Assembly (NCBI RefSeq): GCF_014174215.1
Contig: NZ_JABEQL010000022.1
Span: forward strand, 1 to 63,621
DNA from: Gluconacetobacter tumulicola
GTDB lineage: Bacteria; Pseudomonadota; Alphaproteobacteria; Acetobacterales; Acetobacteraceae
Direction of reading: 5' to 3'
Length of the DNA stretch: 63,621 nt
Positions 44,432-53,240 of the stretch are shown piece by piece. Each line of letters opens with the position of its first letter. Position 1 is the first letter of the stretch. The translations under genes and the position numbers were made by a program. The notes below the pieces were generated by a model. That model was not told the origin of the DNA and searched no databases. It saw nothing but the letters and a program-made list of their open reading frames with translations.

Positions 44432-47104
44432 TCAGACGGACACCAGCACATCCAGCGGTGCCGCGTCGGCCAGCATGGCCAGGTCCAGCACTGCCGCGCG
44501 GTCGGGCATGCGGCCCGGGTAGAGCAGCGAGCGCCATGGGCCGGCCGGGGCGTCGTCCCAGTCCAGCGCCGTGCCGCGCCAGAGCATGGAGGGGCAGGAC
44601 AGGTCGGTGGGGTCCGGCATCAGGGCGGCGGGCAGGCGCGGTGCGATCACCAGCATCGTCGCCCCTGCCGTGACGCGGGCGAAGGCGGCCAGATGCTGGC
44701 GCCGGGTGCCCGTGACCCTGACGGGCCGGTACGTCCCCTCGGCGAACAGGTCGGGATGAGCGGCCCGGAATCGCAGTACTGCCGCGATCAGCGCCTGTTT
44801 CACCCTGCCGTCGCGCCAGTGCGGCAGCAGCGAGCCGAAATCGGCGCCCTCGGCGAGCGCCGCCATGCGGGCCGCGAAATCGACCGGCCGGCGATTGTCG
44901 GGATCGACCAGGCTGAAATCCCAGAATTCGCAGCCCTGATACAGGTCCGGCACGCCGGGGCTGGTCAGGCGCAGCAGCGTCTGCGCCAGCCCGTTCAGCG
45001 CGCCCGCCGGGGCGATCTGGTTGACGAATGCATCCAGCATCCGGGGAAACCGGTTTTCGGGATGGGGGGAGAGCAGGCCGTCGAGGAAGGCGCCGCAGGC
45101 CTGCTCATAGGCTGGTTCCGGGTCGATCCAGCTTGTGTGGCGTTTGGCCTCGCGCAGGGCCTTGACCTGCCAGGCCGCCAGGCGGTCGCGGAATTCCGCC
45201 GTGATCCTTTGCTCGAGCGGACCGTCCCCCACCGGCCAGGCGCCCAGCAGGGTCTGGTAGAGAATCAGTTCGTCCGCGCGGTCGGGCGCGGCGCAGGGGC
45301 CTGAGCGGGTCGTGATCCGCTGGCGCAGCGGGGCGTTGAAGGTGCTCCAGCGTGGGGCGACGCGCACCCATTCCTGGGCCAGTTCGGACAGCACGGCCAG
45401 GCGCGCGCGGGCGTCCTCGCCGCGCTTGTGGTCGTGGGTGGCGGTGGCCAGCATGGCGCGGGGCCAGTCGCGGCGGCGCACGTTATTGGCAGCGTGAAAG
45501 GCGGCGACGGTGCCGCCGAACTGGCCGGGATGCGTGCCGACATCGTTGCGCGACAGCAGGCGGCCATAGCGATAAAATGCTGTATCTTCAACGGCTTTGG
45601 CGGCAAGCGGGGCCGTGAGGTGCGCGAAGCAGGCGATGGCGCCGGCGGCATTTTCCGGCGCCTGCGGACCGAGCTGGCGCTCCAGCCAGTCCAGCACCGG
45701 CTGCTGTGCCGGCGCCAGCCCGGCGCGCACGGACTGGCAGACCGCGTGCAGCACCTTGCCGCCATCGCCTTCATAAGTCCGGTAGACGGGAAAGCGGATG
45801 AGGATGCGGCGCAGTACGCGTTCCAGCGCGGCGGGCGTGAAGTCGCGGGCGCGCGGGTCGCGGCGTGCCAGGGTGGCCAGGGCGTGGACCAGCCGGGCCA
45901 GGTCGGCGGCCAGCGTGCCGTCCAGTACCGCCTCGCGCGCCGCCTCCTGCTCCGCATGGAAGCTGGTGGCGCCGCCGGCGCCCCATACCCACAGATCGTC
46001 CAGCGCGTCCGCGCCGCGCTGGTCGTGGAGCAGCAGGTCGACCTGTTCCAGAAAATCGTAACCGGTGGTGCCGTCGACCGCCCAGCCGGTGGGGAGCACC
46101 TCCTCCACGGCCAGAATCTTCTCGACATAGAGGGGGGCGCCCGGTGGGGCCTCGGGCGGACGGGCGGGGGCGGCAGCGGCAAGCGCGCGATGCAGGCGCG
46201 TGGTATAAGCGCCCGGTTGGGTCAGCCCGTCGATATGGTCGACGCGCACGCCGTCGATCAGCCCGTCGGCATACAGGCCGATGATCGTGCGATGCACGGC
46301 GTCGAACACGTCGGGATGTTCGACACTCAATCCGGCCAGGCCGGTGATGTCGAAGAAGCGTCGCCAGTTGATCAGGTCGGAGGCCGTGCGCCACCAGGCG
46401 AGCCGGTAATGCTGGCGCTCCAGCAGCGCATGCAGGCGGGCCCGTCCATCGGGCCCGGCCATGCGCGCCAGCGCGCGCGCGACGGCGGCCGCACCCTGGG
46501 GCGTGCGCGCCCAGTCCGCCAGCCCGTCGGGCGGCGGCGTATCTTCGGGCGCGAAGAGATCGGCATAGTGATCGGGGCAGATCGGGAACCGGTGTTCGTA
46601 ATGCCAGCAGGCGAAACTGCCCTCGGCTGCGTCGTAACGCAGTTCCAGCGTGCCGTTTTCCAGGCAGTCGCCGTAAGGATCGGCCAGGAAGGGCAGCAGC
46701 ACGCGGTCGCGCAGGCTGTCGTCGGGCGGGGACCAGTCGATGTCGAACATATGGGCGCACCGGCTGGCCCGCCCCCAGGCCAGCACATCCTCCCACCACG
46801 CATTGAAGCTGCCGCCCACCGCCATGTGGTTGGGCACGATATCGAGGATCAGCCCCATGCCGTGCGCGCGCAGCCGCGCCACCAGACGGGCCAGGGCCTC
46901 GCGCCCGCCCAGCTCGGGGTTGATGCGGCTGTAATCCAGCGTGTCGTAGCCGTGGGTCGAGCCCGGGCGGGCGGCCAGCAGCGGCGAGGCGTAAAGGTGG
47001 CTGATCCCGAGACCGGCGAAATACCCGACCAGCGGGACCGCGTCATCCAGCGTGAAGCCGGCGTGGAATTGCAGGCGGACGGTCGCGCGCACGCCCGCCG
47101 TCAT
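44432..47104 (-). CDS. treY: Malto-oligosyltrehalose synthase
   Basis: An 890-residue GH13 enzyme. It begins VRLQFHAGFTLDDAVPLVGYFAGLGISHLYASPLLAARPGSTHGYD, the standard TreY N-terminus, with DIVPNHMAV, nucleophile Asp near 287 (GVRVDHIDGL), acid Glu near 329 (YVEKILAVEE), and later HDHKRGEDARARLAVLSE. It turns the reducing end of maltodextrin into a trehalose unit, the substrate of TreZ. The start (ATG 47104) overlaps the malQ stop by ATGA. The gene is last in the glg/tre set. Confidence 0.92.
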   Translation of the reverse strand: MTAGVRATVRLQFHAGFTLDDAVPLVGYFAGLGISHLYASPLLAARPGSTHGYDTLDYSRINPELGGREALARLVARLRAHGMGLILDIVPNHMAVGGSFNAWWEDVLAWGRASRCAHMFDIDWSPPDDSLRDRVLLPFLADPYGDCLENGTLELRYDAAEGSFACWHYEHRFPICPDHYADLFAPEDTPPPDGLADWARTPQGAAAVARALARMAGPDGRARLHALLERQHYRLAWWRTASDLINWRRFFDITGLAGLSVEHPDVFDAVHRTIIGLYADGLIDGVRVDHIDGLTQPGAYTTRLHRALAAAAPARPPEAPPGAPLYVEKILAVEEVLPTGWAVDGTTGYDFLEQVDLLLHDQRGADALDDLWVWGAGGATSFHAEQEAAREAVLDGTLAADLARLVHALATLARRDPRARDFTPAALERVLRRILIRFPVYRTYEGDGGKVLHAVCQSVRAGLAPAQQPVLDWLERQLGPQAPENAAGAIACFAHLTAPLAAKAVEDTAFYRYGRLLSRNDVGTHPGQFGGTVAAFHAANNVRRRDWPRAMLATATHDHKRGEDARARLAVLSELAQEWVRVAPRWSTFNAPLRQRITTRSGPCAAPDRADELILYQTLLGAWPVGDGPLEQRITAEFRDRLAAWQVKALREAKRHTSWIDPEPAYEQACGAFLDGLLSPHPENRFPRMLDAFVNQIAPAGALNGLAQTLLRLTSPGVPDLYQGCEFWDFSLVDPDNRRPVDFAARMAALAEGADFGSLLPHWRDGRVKQALIAAVLRFRAAHPDLFAEGTYRPVRVTGTRRQHLAAFARVTAGATMLVIAPRLPAALMPDPTDLSCPSMLWRGTALDWDDAPAGPWRSLLYPGRMPDRAAVLDLAMLADAAPLDVLVSV

Positions 47105-49137
47105 ACGCGGTTCCGGGCGGTGCGCAGCAGGTCCAGCCGGCGGGCCGCGTCCGGCCGCTCCAGCACCGGCGGGCCGGGCGGGTAGCGCTGCTGCCAGTTG
47201 GGGTGGCCCGAGATGGTGCCGGGGAGGTTGGGCTGTTCGGGCAGGCCCAGCGCGTCTTCCAGCGGCAGGATGGCCAGCGCCGAGGCGGCGGTGCCGACGA
47301 AGCGCGCCGCCGCATCGACCACGCGGGCCGCGCCGTCGGGCGTGACGGGCGGCGGTTCGGGCGCGGCCGGCGGGTGCAGCGCCGCCCACAGCGCAGTACG
47401 GTCATGCGCGCGGGCGGCCAGCGCGTCCTCGGCCCTGGTGCCGCGCGCCAGCTGGCGCAGGCTCCTGCGCCAGCCGATATCGGTGGCCTGCCACCAGCCG
47501 GCCACGGTGGGCAGGTCGTGCGTGGTCGTCATGGCCACATCGTTCGCTCCCCATTTGTCGGGCGGCAGGAACGCGCCCTGTGCATCGCGCTGGAACCATA
47601 GCACGTTCATGCCCATGATCGACCGCTGTGCTGCGCGGGTGCGAAAACCGGCGGGCACGGTGCCGAGATCCTCGCCGATCACCACCGCCTGGTGCCGGTG
47701 CGATTCCAGCGCCACCAGCCGCATCAGGTCCCGCCCCGGGAAGGAGAGATAGGCCCCGTCGGCGGCCGACGCGCCCTCGGGGATCACCCACAGCCGTTCC
47801 AGCCCCATCACATGGTCGATGCGCACCCCGCCCTGGCGCGTGAGCGTCGCGCGCAGCGTGTCGATGAAGGCGCGATAGCCGTGGGCGCGCAACGCGCCGG
47901 GGGAAAAGGTGGTCAGCCCCCAATTCTGCCCCAGCGGGCCCAGCGGGTCCGGCGGCGCGCCGACCGAGCCGCCGATCAGGAAATCGTCCTGGTTGGCCCA
48001 GCACTGGCTGCCGGCCGGATCGGTACCCACCGCCAGGTCCGCGATCAGGCCGATGCGCATGCCGCCGTCGCGCGCCGCCTGGCCCGCGCCGTGCAGGCCG
48101 CGCGCCGCCAGCCATTGCAGGAACAGGTGGAAGCCTACGTCATGATGGCGTTCCTCGGCGAAGCGCGCGACCTCGGGACTGGCGGGATCGCGCAACGCAC
48201 CGGGCCAGGCGCGCCAGTTGCCGCCGCGCGGGCCGCGGCCGAGCTGATGCGCCTGCAGGGCCTCGAACACCGCGTGGCAATGCAGCGCGCGGCCATGGGC
48301 CGCGACGAAGGCCGTCAGCTCGGCCGGTGGCGCGGGGCGGATGACATCGTCATACAGGCCACGCAGCATGCGCAGCCGCAGCTCGGCCGCCTGCGGCCAG
48401 TCGATCAGCGGCGCGTCTTCCAGCGCCCGCGCGGCCTGCGGCGAGATGCGCAGCCGGCGCATCATCGCCCCGATATCGTGCGTGGAAAACCAGCTGCGCA
48501 TGTCGGCGAGCAGCACGTTCAGGAACAGCCTGCTGGAGGGGGAATAGGGGCTGAACTGCGCGGGCCGGGCGCTGAACATGGCATGGACCGGGCTGATGGC
48601 CAGCGCGTCGGCGCCGGCCGCGGCGGCCTGGCGCGCCAGGTCGGCCAGGGCCCCGAAATGGCCGATCCCGGCATCGTGCCGCGCGCGCAGGGCATGGAGC
48701 TGCACCGACAGGCCCCAGCCGCGCGCGCCGCCCGTGGCGTCGGCCACCGTGCGGCAGCGGGCCGGTGCGATGGCCAGCACCGTCCGCCGGCCCGCGATTT
48801 CCAGCCTGTGATAGCCGAGATCGGCGATGGCGGGCAGCCTCGGGCAGCCGTCGCGCGCGTGGCCGGCCTGGCCCGTGATGACGCTGCCATCCTCGCATTC
48901 CAGCCGGAAGGCCAGCCGTTCGGACGACGGACGCAGCGGCAGCACCGTGGCCACGCCCGCCTGCCCCACCACCATCGGCGGCAGTTCGCCGTCCTCCAGC
49001 CTCGCCCCGTCTTCCAGCACGCGCAGCAGGCCGCGCAGCGTATCGGCCCCGACACGGTGCGAAACGCCGGCGGCATCGCGCCATGCGGTGGCCAGCCCGG
49101 CCTTGCGTGCCCGCATGCGCAGGCTGCGGTCATTCAT
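47101..49137 (-). CDS. malQ: 4-alpha-glucanotransferase (amylomaltase)
   Basis: A 678-residue GH77 enzyme: N-terminal beta domain, then RGWGLSVQLHALRARHDAGIGHFGALADLARQAAAAGADALAISPVHAMF, SPYSPSSRLFLN, nucleophile Asp near 440 (VRIDHVMGL), acid Glu near 488 (VIGEDLGTVP), and TTTHDLPTVAGWW. It rearranges maltodextrins and recycles short chains made by debranching. The start (ATG 49137) overlaps the treZ stop by eight bases and its stop overlaps treY. This tight coupling indicates one transcript. Confidence 0.9.
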   Translation of the reverse strand: MNDRSLRMRARKAGLATAWRDAAGVSHRVGADTLRGLLRVLEDGARLEDGELPPMVVGQAGVATVLPLRPSSERLAFRLECEDGSVITGQAGHARDGCPRLPAIADLGYHRLEIAGRRTVLAIAPARCRTVADATGGARGWGLSVQLHALRARHDAGIGHFGALADLARQAAAAGADALAISPVHAMFSARPAQFSPYSPSSRLFLNVLLADMRSWFSTHDIGAMMRRLRISPQAARALEDAPLIDWPQAAELRLRMLRGLYDDVIRPAPPAELTAFVAAHGRALHCHAVFEALQAHQLGRGPRGGNWRAWPGALRDPASPEVARFAEERHHDVGFHLFLQWLAARGLHGAGQAARDGGMRIGLIADLAVGTDPAGSQCWANQDDFLIGGSVGAPPDPLGPLGQNWGLTTFSPGALRAHGYRAFIDTLRATLTRQGGVRIDHVMGLERLWVIPEGASAADGAYLSFPGRDLMRLVALESHRHQAVVIGEDLGTVPAGFRTRAAQRSIMGMNVLWFQRDAQGAFLPPDKWGANDVAMTTTHDLPTVAGWWQATDIGWRRSLRQLARGTRAEDALAARAHDRTALWAALHPPAAPEPPPVTPDGAARVVDAAARFVGTAASALAILPLEDALGLPEQPNLPGTISGHPNWQQRYPPGPPVLERPDAARRLDLLRTARNRV

Positions 49138-50923
49138 GGGCAGCCCCCGAAGGCGGCCGGGGCTCGGCCAGATGGACGACCACGCCATGCGACGGCAGGG
49201 GCCCCTGCCCGCCCGGCTGCGGCGGGTCCTGGTACAGGATCGGGCCGGCCACCCAGTCCGGCAGGTCGACCGCATCCGGCCCGAGATTGAGGCCGATCGA
49301 CAGGATGGCCCCGTCGCCCATCCGCCAGCGCGCGGCCACCGCGCCCGGCCCCACGACCCGCGCGCCCAGGCCCCGGGCGCCGGGCAGGCGCGGCGTGATG
49401 CGGGCGTGGCGCAGGCGCAGCAGGGTGGCGAAGAAGCCCTGCCATGCCCGCCCCTCGGCCGAGCCTGCCTCATCCGCCAGGGGGACCGACGCGGCGAAGG
49501 TGTCGGGATGGTTGGGATCGGGGATCGTCTCGCGCCGGGCCGGGTCGCTGAAATGGGCGAAGGCGGCGAATTCGCGCCTTCGGCCGTCGCGCACGATATC
49601 GCCCAGGATGGGCGGATGGCTGGTGAAATAGAGGAACGGACGGCGCGAGCCCCATTCCTCGCCCATGAACAGCAGCGGGATCTGCGGCGACAGCAGCAGC
49701 AGCCCGTAGGCGGCGCGCAGCGCCTGCGGCGGGGCCAGCACCGTCAGCCGCTCGCCCATCGCGCGATTGCCGATCTGGTCGTGATTCTGCAGGAACAGGA
49801 TGAAGGCGCTGGCCGGCAGGCCGCCCGTTTCCATGCCGCGTGGGCGGCCAAGGGTGGGAAACAACTCGCCCTGGAAGGCGAAGCCCTCGGCCAGCACGCG
49901 CGCCAGGCGCCCGGTGGGGTCGGTGGCGAAATTGGCGTAATAGCCCTCGTCCTCGCCGGTCAGCAGCACGTGCAGGGCGTTGTGCCCGTCATCGTTCCAT
50001 TGCGCGTCGAACCCCGAGCGCAGCAGGCCGGAATCGTTGTTCTCGTTCTCCAGGATCAGATGCACGTGGCGGCCGGGCTCGGTCCGGGCGCGGACATGGG
50101 CTGCCAGTTCGACCAGCCAGTCGCGCTCGCCGATGGCCTGCACCGCGTCCAGGCGAAGCCCGTCGAACCGGTATTCCATCAGCCAGTACAAGGCGTTTTC
50201 GGTAAAATAGGCCTGCACGGCCGGCTGGCGGAAATCGATGGCGTCGCCCCAGGGGGTCTGCGGGCCGGCATGGAAGAACGGGGCGGCGTAGGCGGGGAGG
50301 AAATTCCCCTCCGGCCCGAAATGATTGTAGACGACATCGAGAAAGATCATCATCCCCAGCGCGTGGGCGTGATCGATCAGCGCCTTGAGGTCGTCGGGCG
50401 TGCCGTAGGCGGATTCCGGCGCGTAGGGCAGCACGCCGTCATAGCCCCAGTTGCGACCGCCGGGGAATTCGGACAGCGGCATCAGTTCGACGGCCGTGAC
50501 CCCGAGTGCCGCCAGCCGGGCGAGCCGGTCGCGCACGCCGCGAAACCCGCCGGCCGCGCCGACATGGATTTCGTAGATGACGGCCTGTTCCCACGGCAGG
50601 CCCCGCCATTCATTTTCCTGCCAGTCATAGGCGCGGGGGTCGACCACCTGGCTGGGGCCCGACACGTCGCGCGGCTGGGCGCGGGAGGCCGGGTCGGGCA
50701 CCGTCAGGTGCGGGCTGACCCGGTAGCGATAGAGCGCGCCGGCGCCGCAGGGGGCCGTGACCTCGAACCAGCCATGGGGATGGCGCTCCATCGGTACCGG
50801 GGGCTGCCCCTCGATCTCGACCGAAACCGAGGAACTGGACGGTGCCCAGAGGCGAAAGCGCGTCTGATGCGGCGCGATGAGGGTTGCGCCGAAACTGCAG
50901 GCGAAAGCATGGGTCTTACGCAT
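49130..50923 (-). CDS. treZ: Malto-oligosyltrehalose trehalohydrolase
   Basis: A 597-residue GH13 enzyme. The N-terminal beta domain begins SFGATLIAPHQTRFRLWAPSSSSVSVEI. Then come AVIYEIHVGAAGGFRGVRDRLARLAALGVTAVELMPLSEFPGGRNWGYDGVLPYAPESAYG, nucleophile Asp near 257 (DGLRLDAVQAI), acid Glu near 291 (LILENENND), and FLQNHDQIGNR. It releases trehalose from the product of TreY. ATG 50923 overlaps the glgX stop by eight bases; AGGGAAC lies upstream. Confidence 0.92.
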   Translation of the reverse strand: MRKTHAFACSFGATLIAPHQTRFRLWAPSSSSVSVEIEGQPPVPMERHPHGWFEVTAPCGAGALYRYRVSPHLTVPDPASRAQPRDVSGPSQVVDPRAYDWQENEWRGLPWEQAVIYEIHVGAAGGFRGVRDRLARLAALGVTAVELMPLSEFPGGRNWGYDGVLPYAPESAYGTPDDLKALIDHAHALGMMIFLDVVYNHFGPEGNFLPAYAAPFFHAGPQTPWGDAIDFRQPAVQAYFTENALYWLMEYRFDGLRLDAVQAIGERDWLVELAAHVRARTEPGRHVHLILENENNDSGLLRSGFDAQWNDDGHNALHVLLTGEDEGYYANFATDPTGRLARVLAEGFAFQGELFPTLGRPRGMETGGLPASAFILFLQNHDQIGNRAMGERLTVLAPPQALRAAYGLLLLSPQIPLLFMGEEWGSRRPFLYFTSHPPILGDIVRDGRRREFAAFAHFSDPARRETIPDPNHPDTFAASVPLADEAGSAEGRAWQGFFATLLRLRHARITPRLPGARGLGARVVGPGAVAARWRMGDGAILSIGLNLGPDAVDLPDWVAGPILYQDPPQPGGQGPLPSHGVVVHLAEPRPPSGAAHE

Positions 50924-53045
50924 CGACCGTTCCCTTTGCATGGCGTGCGTCGGGGGTGAAGCCGAGCAGCACGACGCCGTGGGCACCCACCGTCCAGCGC
51001 GCCAGCCTGTCCGCGATCGTGCCGGTCCGGGCCGGGTCGGCACTGTCGAGCAGCAGCGTCCATTCGCCCGGAATCGGCGGCAGGGTGCAGTCCGCGTCCG
51101 CGTCGCCCGCGTTCATGATCAGGTAGGTGGTATCGGTGGCGCCGGAATCATCGGTGCAGGAGCGGAGAAGACCCAAAATTCTTCCATGCTCGTCATTCCA
51201 GGCGTCGGACGTCATCGGATGGCCCTCGGGATCGTACCAGGCGATGTCGAGCAGGCCGGCGCGGGTTTCGCGCTTGCCGTAGAGGAAGCTGCGCCAGCGG
51301 ACGGACGGGTGGGCGGCGCGCAGGGCCGTCAGCCGGGCGACATAGGCGATCATCGCCTGCCCGGCGGTCGAGGCGGCCAGCGGCCAGTCCAGCCAGGTGA
51401 CGGGGTTGTCCTGGCAGTAGGCATTGTTGTTGCCGCCCTGGGTCTGGCCGAATTCGTCGCCCGCCAGCAGCATCGGCGTGCCCTGCGAGAGGAACAGGGT
51501 GGCCAGCATGGCCCGCCGCACCCGGGCGCGCACCGCCAGGATCGCCGGATCGTCGGTCGGGCCTTCCACCCCCCAGTTGCGGCCGAGATTGTCGGAATGG
51601 CCGTCCTGCCCGCCCTCGCCATTGGCGTCGTTATGCTTGTGGCTGTAGCTGACCAGGTCCATCAGCGTGAAACCGTCATGCGAGGTCACGAAATTGACCG
51701 ATGCCCACGGGCGCCGCCCGCGCCGGTCGAACACGTCGGCCGAGCCCGCGAGCCGTGCCGCCAGGTCGCCGCGCGTCAGCGCATCGCCGCGCCAGAAGCG
51801 CCGCACCGTGTCGCGGTAGCGGTCGTTCCATTCGGCGAAGCCGGGCGGATGGTTGCCGAGCTGGTAGCCGCCGGGCCCCGGGTCCCACGGTTCGGCGATC
51901 AGCTTGAGCGTGGACAGGACCGGGTCCTGGCGCAGCACGTCGAAGAAGCCGCAGAACGGGTCGAACCCGTAGCTCTCGCGCCCCAGGGTGGAGCAGAGAT
52001 CGAAGCGGAACCCGTCGATATGGAAATCGACCGCCCAGTGGCGCAGCGAGTCCATGACCATCTGCAGCACGCGCGGGTGCGACAGGTTGAGCGTGTTGCC
52101 GCATCCGGTATCGTTGATCAGGTGGCGCTCGTCCTCCGGCACCAGGCGGTAATAGACGGCGTTGTCCAGCCCGCGATAGCACAGGGTGGGGCCGAGCTCG
52201 CTGCCCTCGCACGTATGGTTGTAGACCACGTCGAGGATGATTTCGATCCCTGCCGCGTGCAGGCGGCGGATGGCGGTGCGGATTTCGTGCGGGGAGCCTT
52301 CGGCCAGGTAGCCGGTCTGGGGGGCGAAGAAGGCCAGCGTGTTGTAGCCCCAGTAATTGGTCAGCCCGCGTTCGATCAGGAACCGGTCCTTGAGGAAGGC
52401 CTGGACCGGCATCAGTTCCAGCGTGGTGATGCCCAGATGCAGCAGATGGTCGATCAGGCGCGGGTCGGACAAAGCGCGGAAGGTGCCGCGTTCGACCGGC
52501 ATCAGGTCGTTGCGGCGCATCGACAGGCCGCGCACATGCGCCTCCATGATCACGGTGCGGTCCCACGGCACGCGGGGCAGACGGTCCTCGCCCCAGTTGA
52601 AGGCGTCGTTGGTGACCACGCTCTTGGGCATGGCGGGGGCGCTGTCGCGCCGGTCGATCGACAGGTCGCCGCGCGGCGAGTTGACGCGGTAGCCGAACAG
52701 CGCGTCCGACCAGGTCAGGGTGCCGTGCAGCGCGCGGGCATAGGGATCGACCAGCAGCTTGTGCGGGTTGAAGCGGTGGCCGCGCAGCGGCTCGTAGGGG
52801 CCGTAGGCGCGGTAGCCGTAGAGCAGGCCCGGTCGCGCGTCGGGCAGGTAGCCGTGCCAGACCTCATCGGTGCGTTCGGGCAGGTCGAACCGCGCGACCT
52901 CCCGCCTGCCCGAGTGATCGAACACGCACAGGTCGATGCGGTGCGCATTGGCCGAGAAGACCGCGAAATTGACACCCAGCCCGTCCCAGGTGGCGCCCAG
53001 GGGCGCGGGGGCGCCGCGCATCAGCCGGGCGGGAAAGCGCATCAT
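50916..53045 (-). CDS. glgX: Glycogen debranching enzyme
   Basis: A 709-residue isoamylase-type GH13 enzyme: N-terminal CBM48-like domain (APLGATWDGLGVNFAVFSANAHRIDLCVFD), VIMEAHVRGLSMRRND, GYNTLAFFAPQTGY, nucleophile Asp near 347 (DGFRFDLCSTL), Glu near 384 (LIAEPWDPGPGGYQLGNHPPGFAEWND), and NFVTSHDGFTLMDLVSYSHKHN. It cuts alpha-1,6 branches, supplying linear chains to TreY. The start is one of two ATGs (53045 or 53042). A mobile repeat lies immediately upstream and separates the gene from glgB. Confidence 0.92.
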   Translation of the reverse strand: MMRFPARLMRGAPAPLGATWDGLGVNFAVFSANAHRIDLCVFDHSGRREVARFDLPERTDEVWHGYLPDARPGLLYGYRAYGPYEPLRGHRFNPHKLLVDPYARALHGTLTWSDALFGYRVNSPRGDLSIDRRDSAPAMPKSVVTNDAFNWGEDRLPRVPWDRTVIMEAHVRGLSMRRNDLMPVERGTFRALSDPRLIDHLLHLGITTLELMPVQAFLKDRFLIERGLTNYWGYNTLAFFAPQTGYLAEGSPHEIRTAIRRLHAAGIEIILDVVYNHTCEGSELGPTLCYRGLDNAVYYRLVPEDERHLINDTGCGNTLNLSHPRVLQMVMDSLRHWAVDFHIDGFRFDLCSTLGRESYGFDPFCGFFDVLRQDPVLSTLKLIAEPWDPGPGGYQLGNHPPGFAEWNDRYRDTVRRFWRGDALTRGDLAARLAGSADVFDRRGRRPWASVNFVTSHDGFTLMDLVSYSHKHNDANGEGGQDGHSDNLGRNWGVEGPTDDPAILAVRARVRRAMLATLFLSQGTPMLLAGDEFGQTQGGNNNAYCQDNPVTWLDWPLAASTAGQAMIAYVARLTALRAAHPSVRWRSFLYGKRETRAGLLDIAWYDPEGHPMTSDAWNDEHGRILGLLRSCTDDSGATDTTYLIMNAGDADADCTLPPIPGEWTLLLDSADPARTGTIADRLARWTVGAHGVVLLGFTPDARHAKGTVDA

Positions 53046-53063
53046 CGGCCGGACCCTGTCTGA

Positions 53064-53225
53064 GAGCCGGACCGAAAATGCGGGCTGGCGAGCGAGAGCG
53101 GCCCAGGGGGCCGCGCCCGGCGTGTGTTGCCGAGCATCGGAGCGGCGTGGCCTTGATGGCCATGAGCACCGAAGCGCAGGCAACGCATGCTGGATCGCCG
53201 CCAGCGCGCATTTTCGGTCAGGCTC
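53064..53225. mobile_element. Complete 162-bp terminal-inverted-repeat element (MITE-like)
   Basis: Ends GAGCCGGACCGAAAATGCGG and, inverted, GAGCCTGACCGAAAATGCGC, extended by GCTGGCG-type arms. Flanked by TGA on both sides (53061-53063 and 53226-53228), a TNA target duplication. No coding capacity. It matches the copy at 63359-63521 in the same orientation. It sits in the glgB-glgX gap, about 20 bases before the glgX start. Confidence 0.88.
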
Positions 53226-53240
53226 TGAACATGCACGGGC

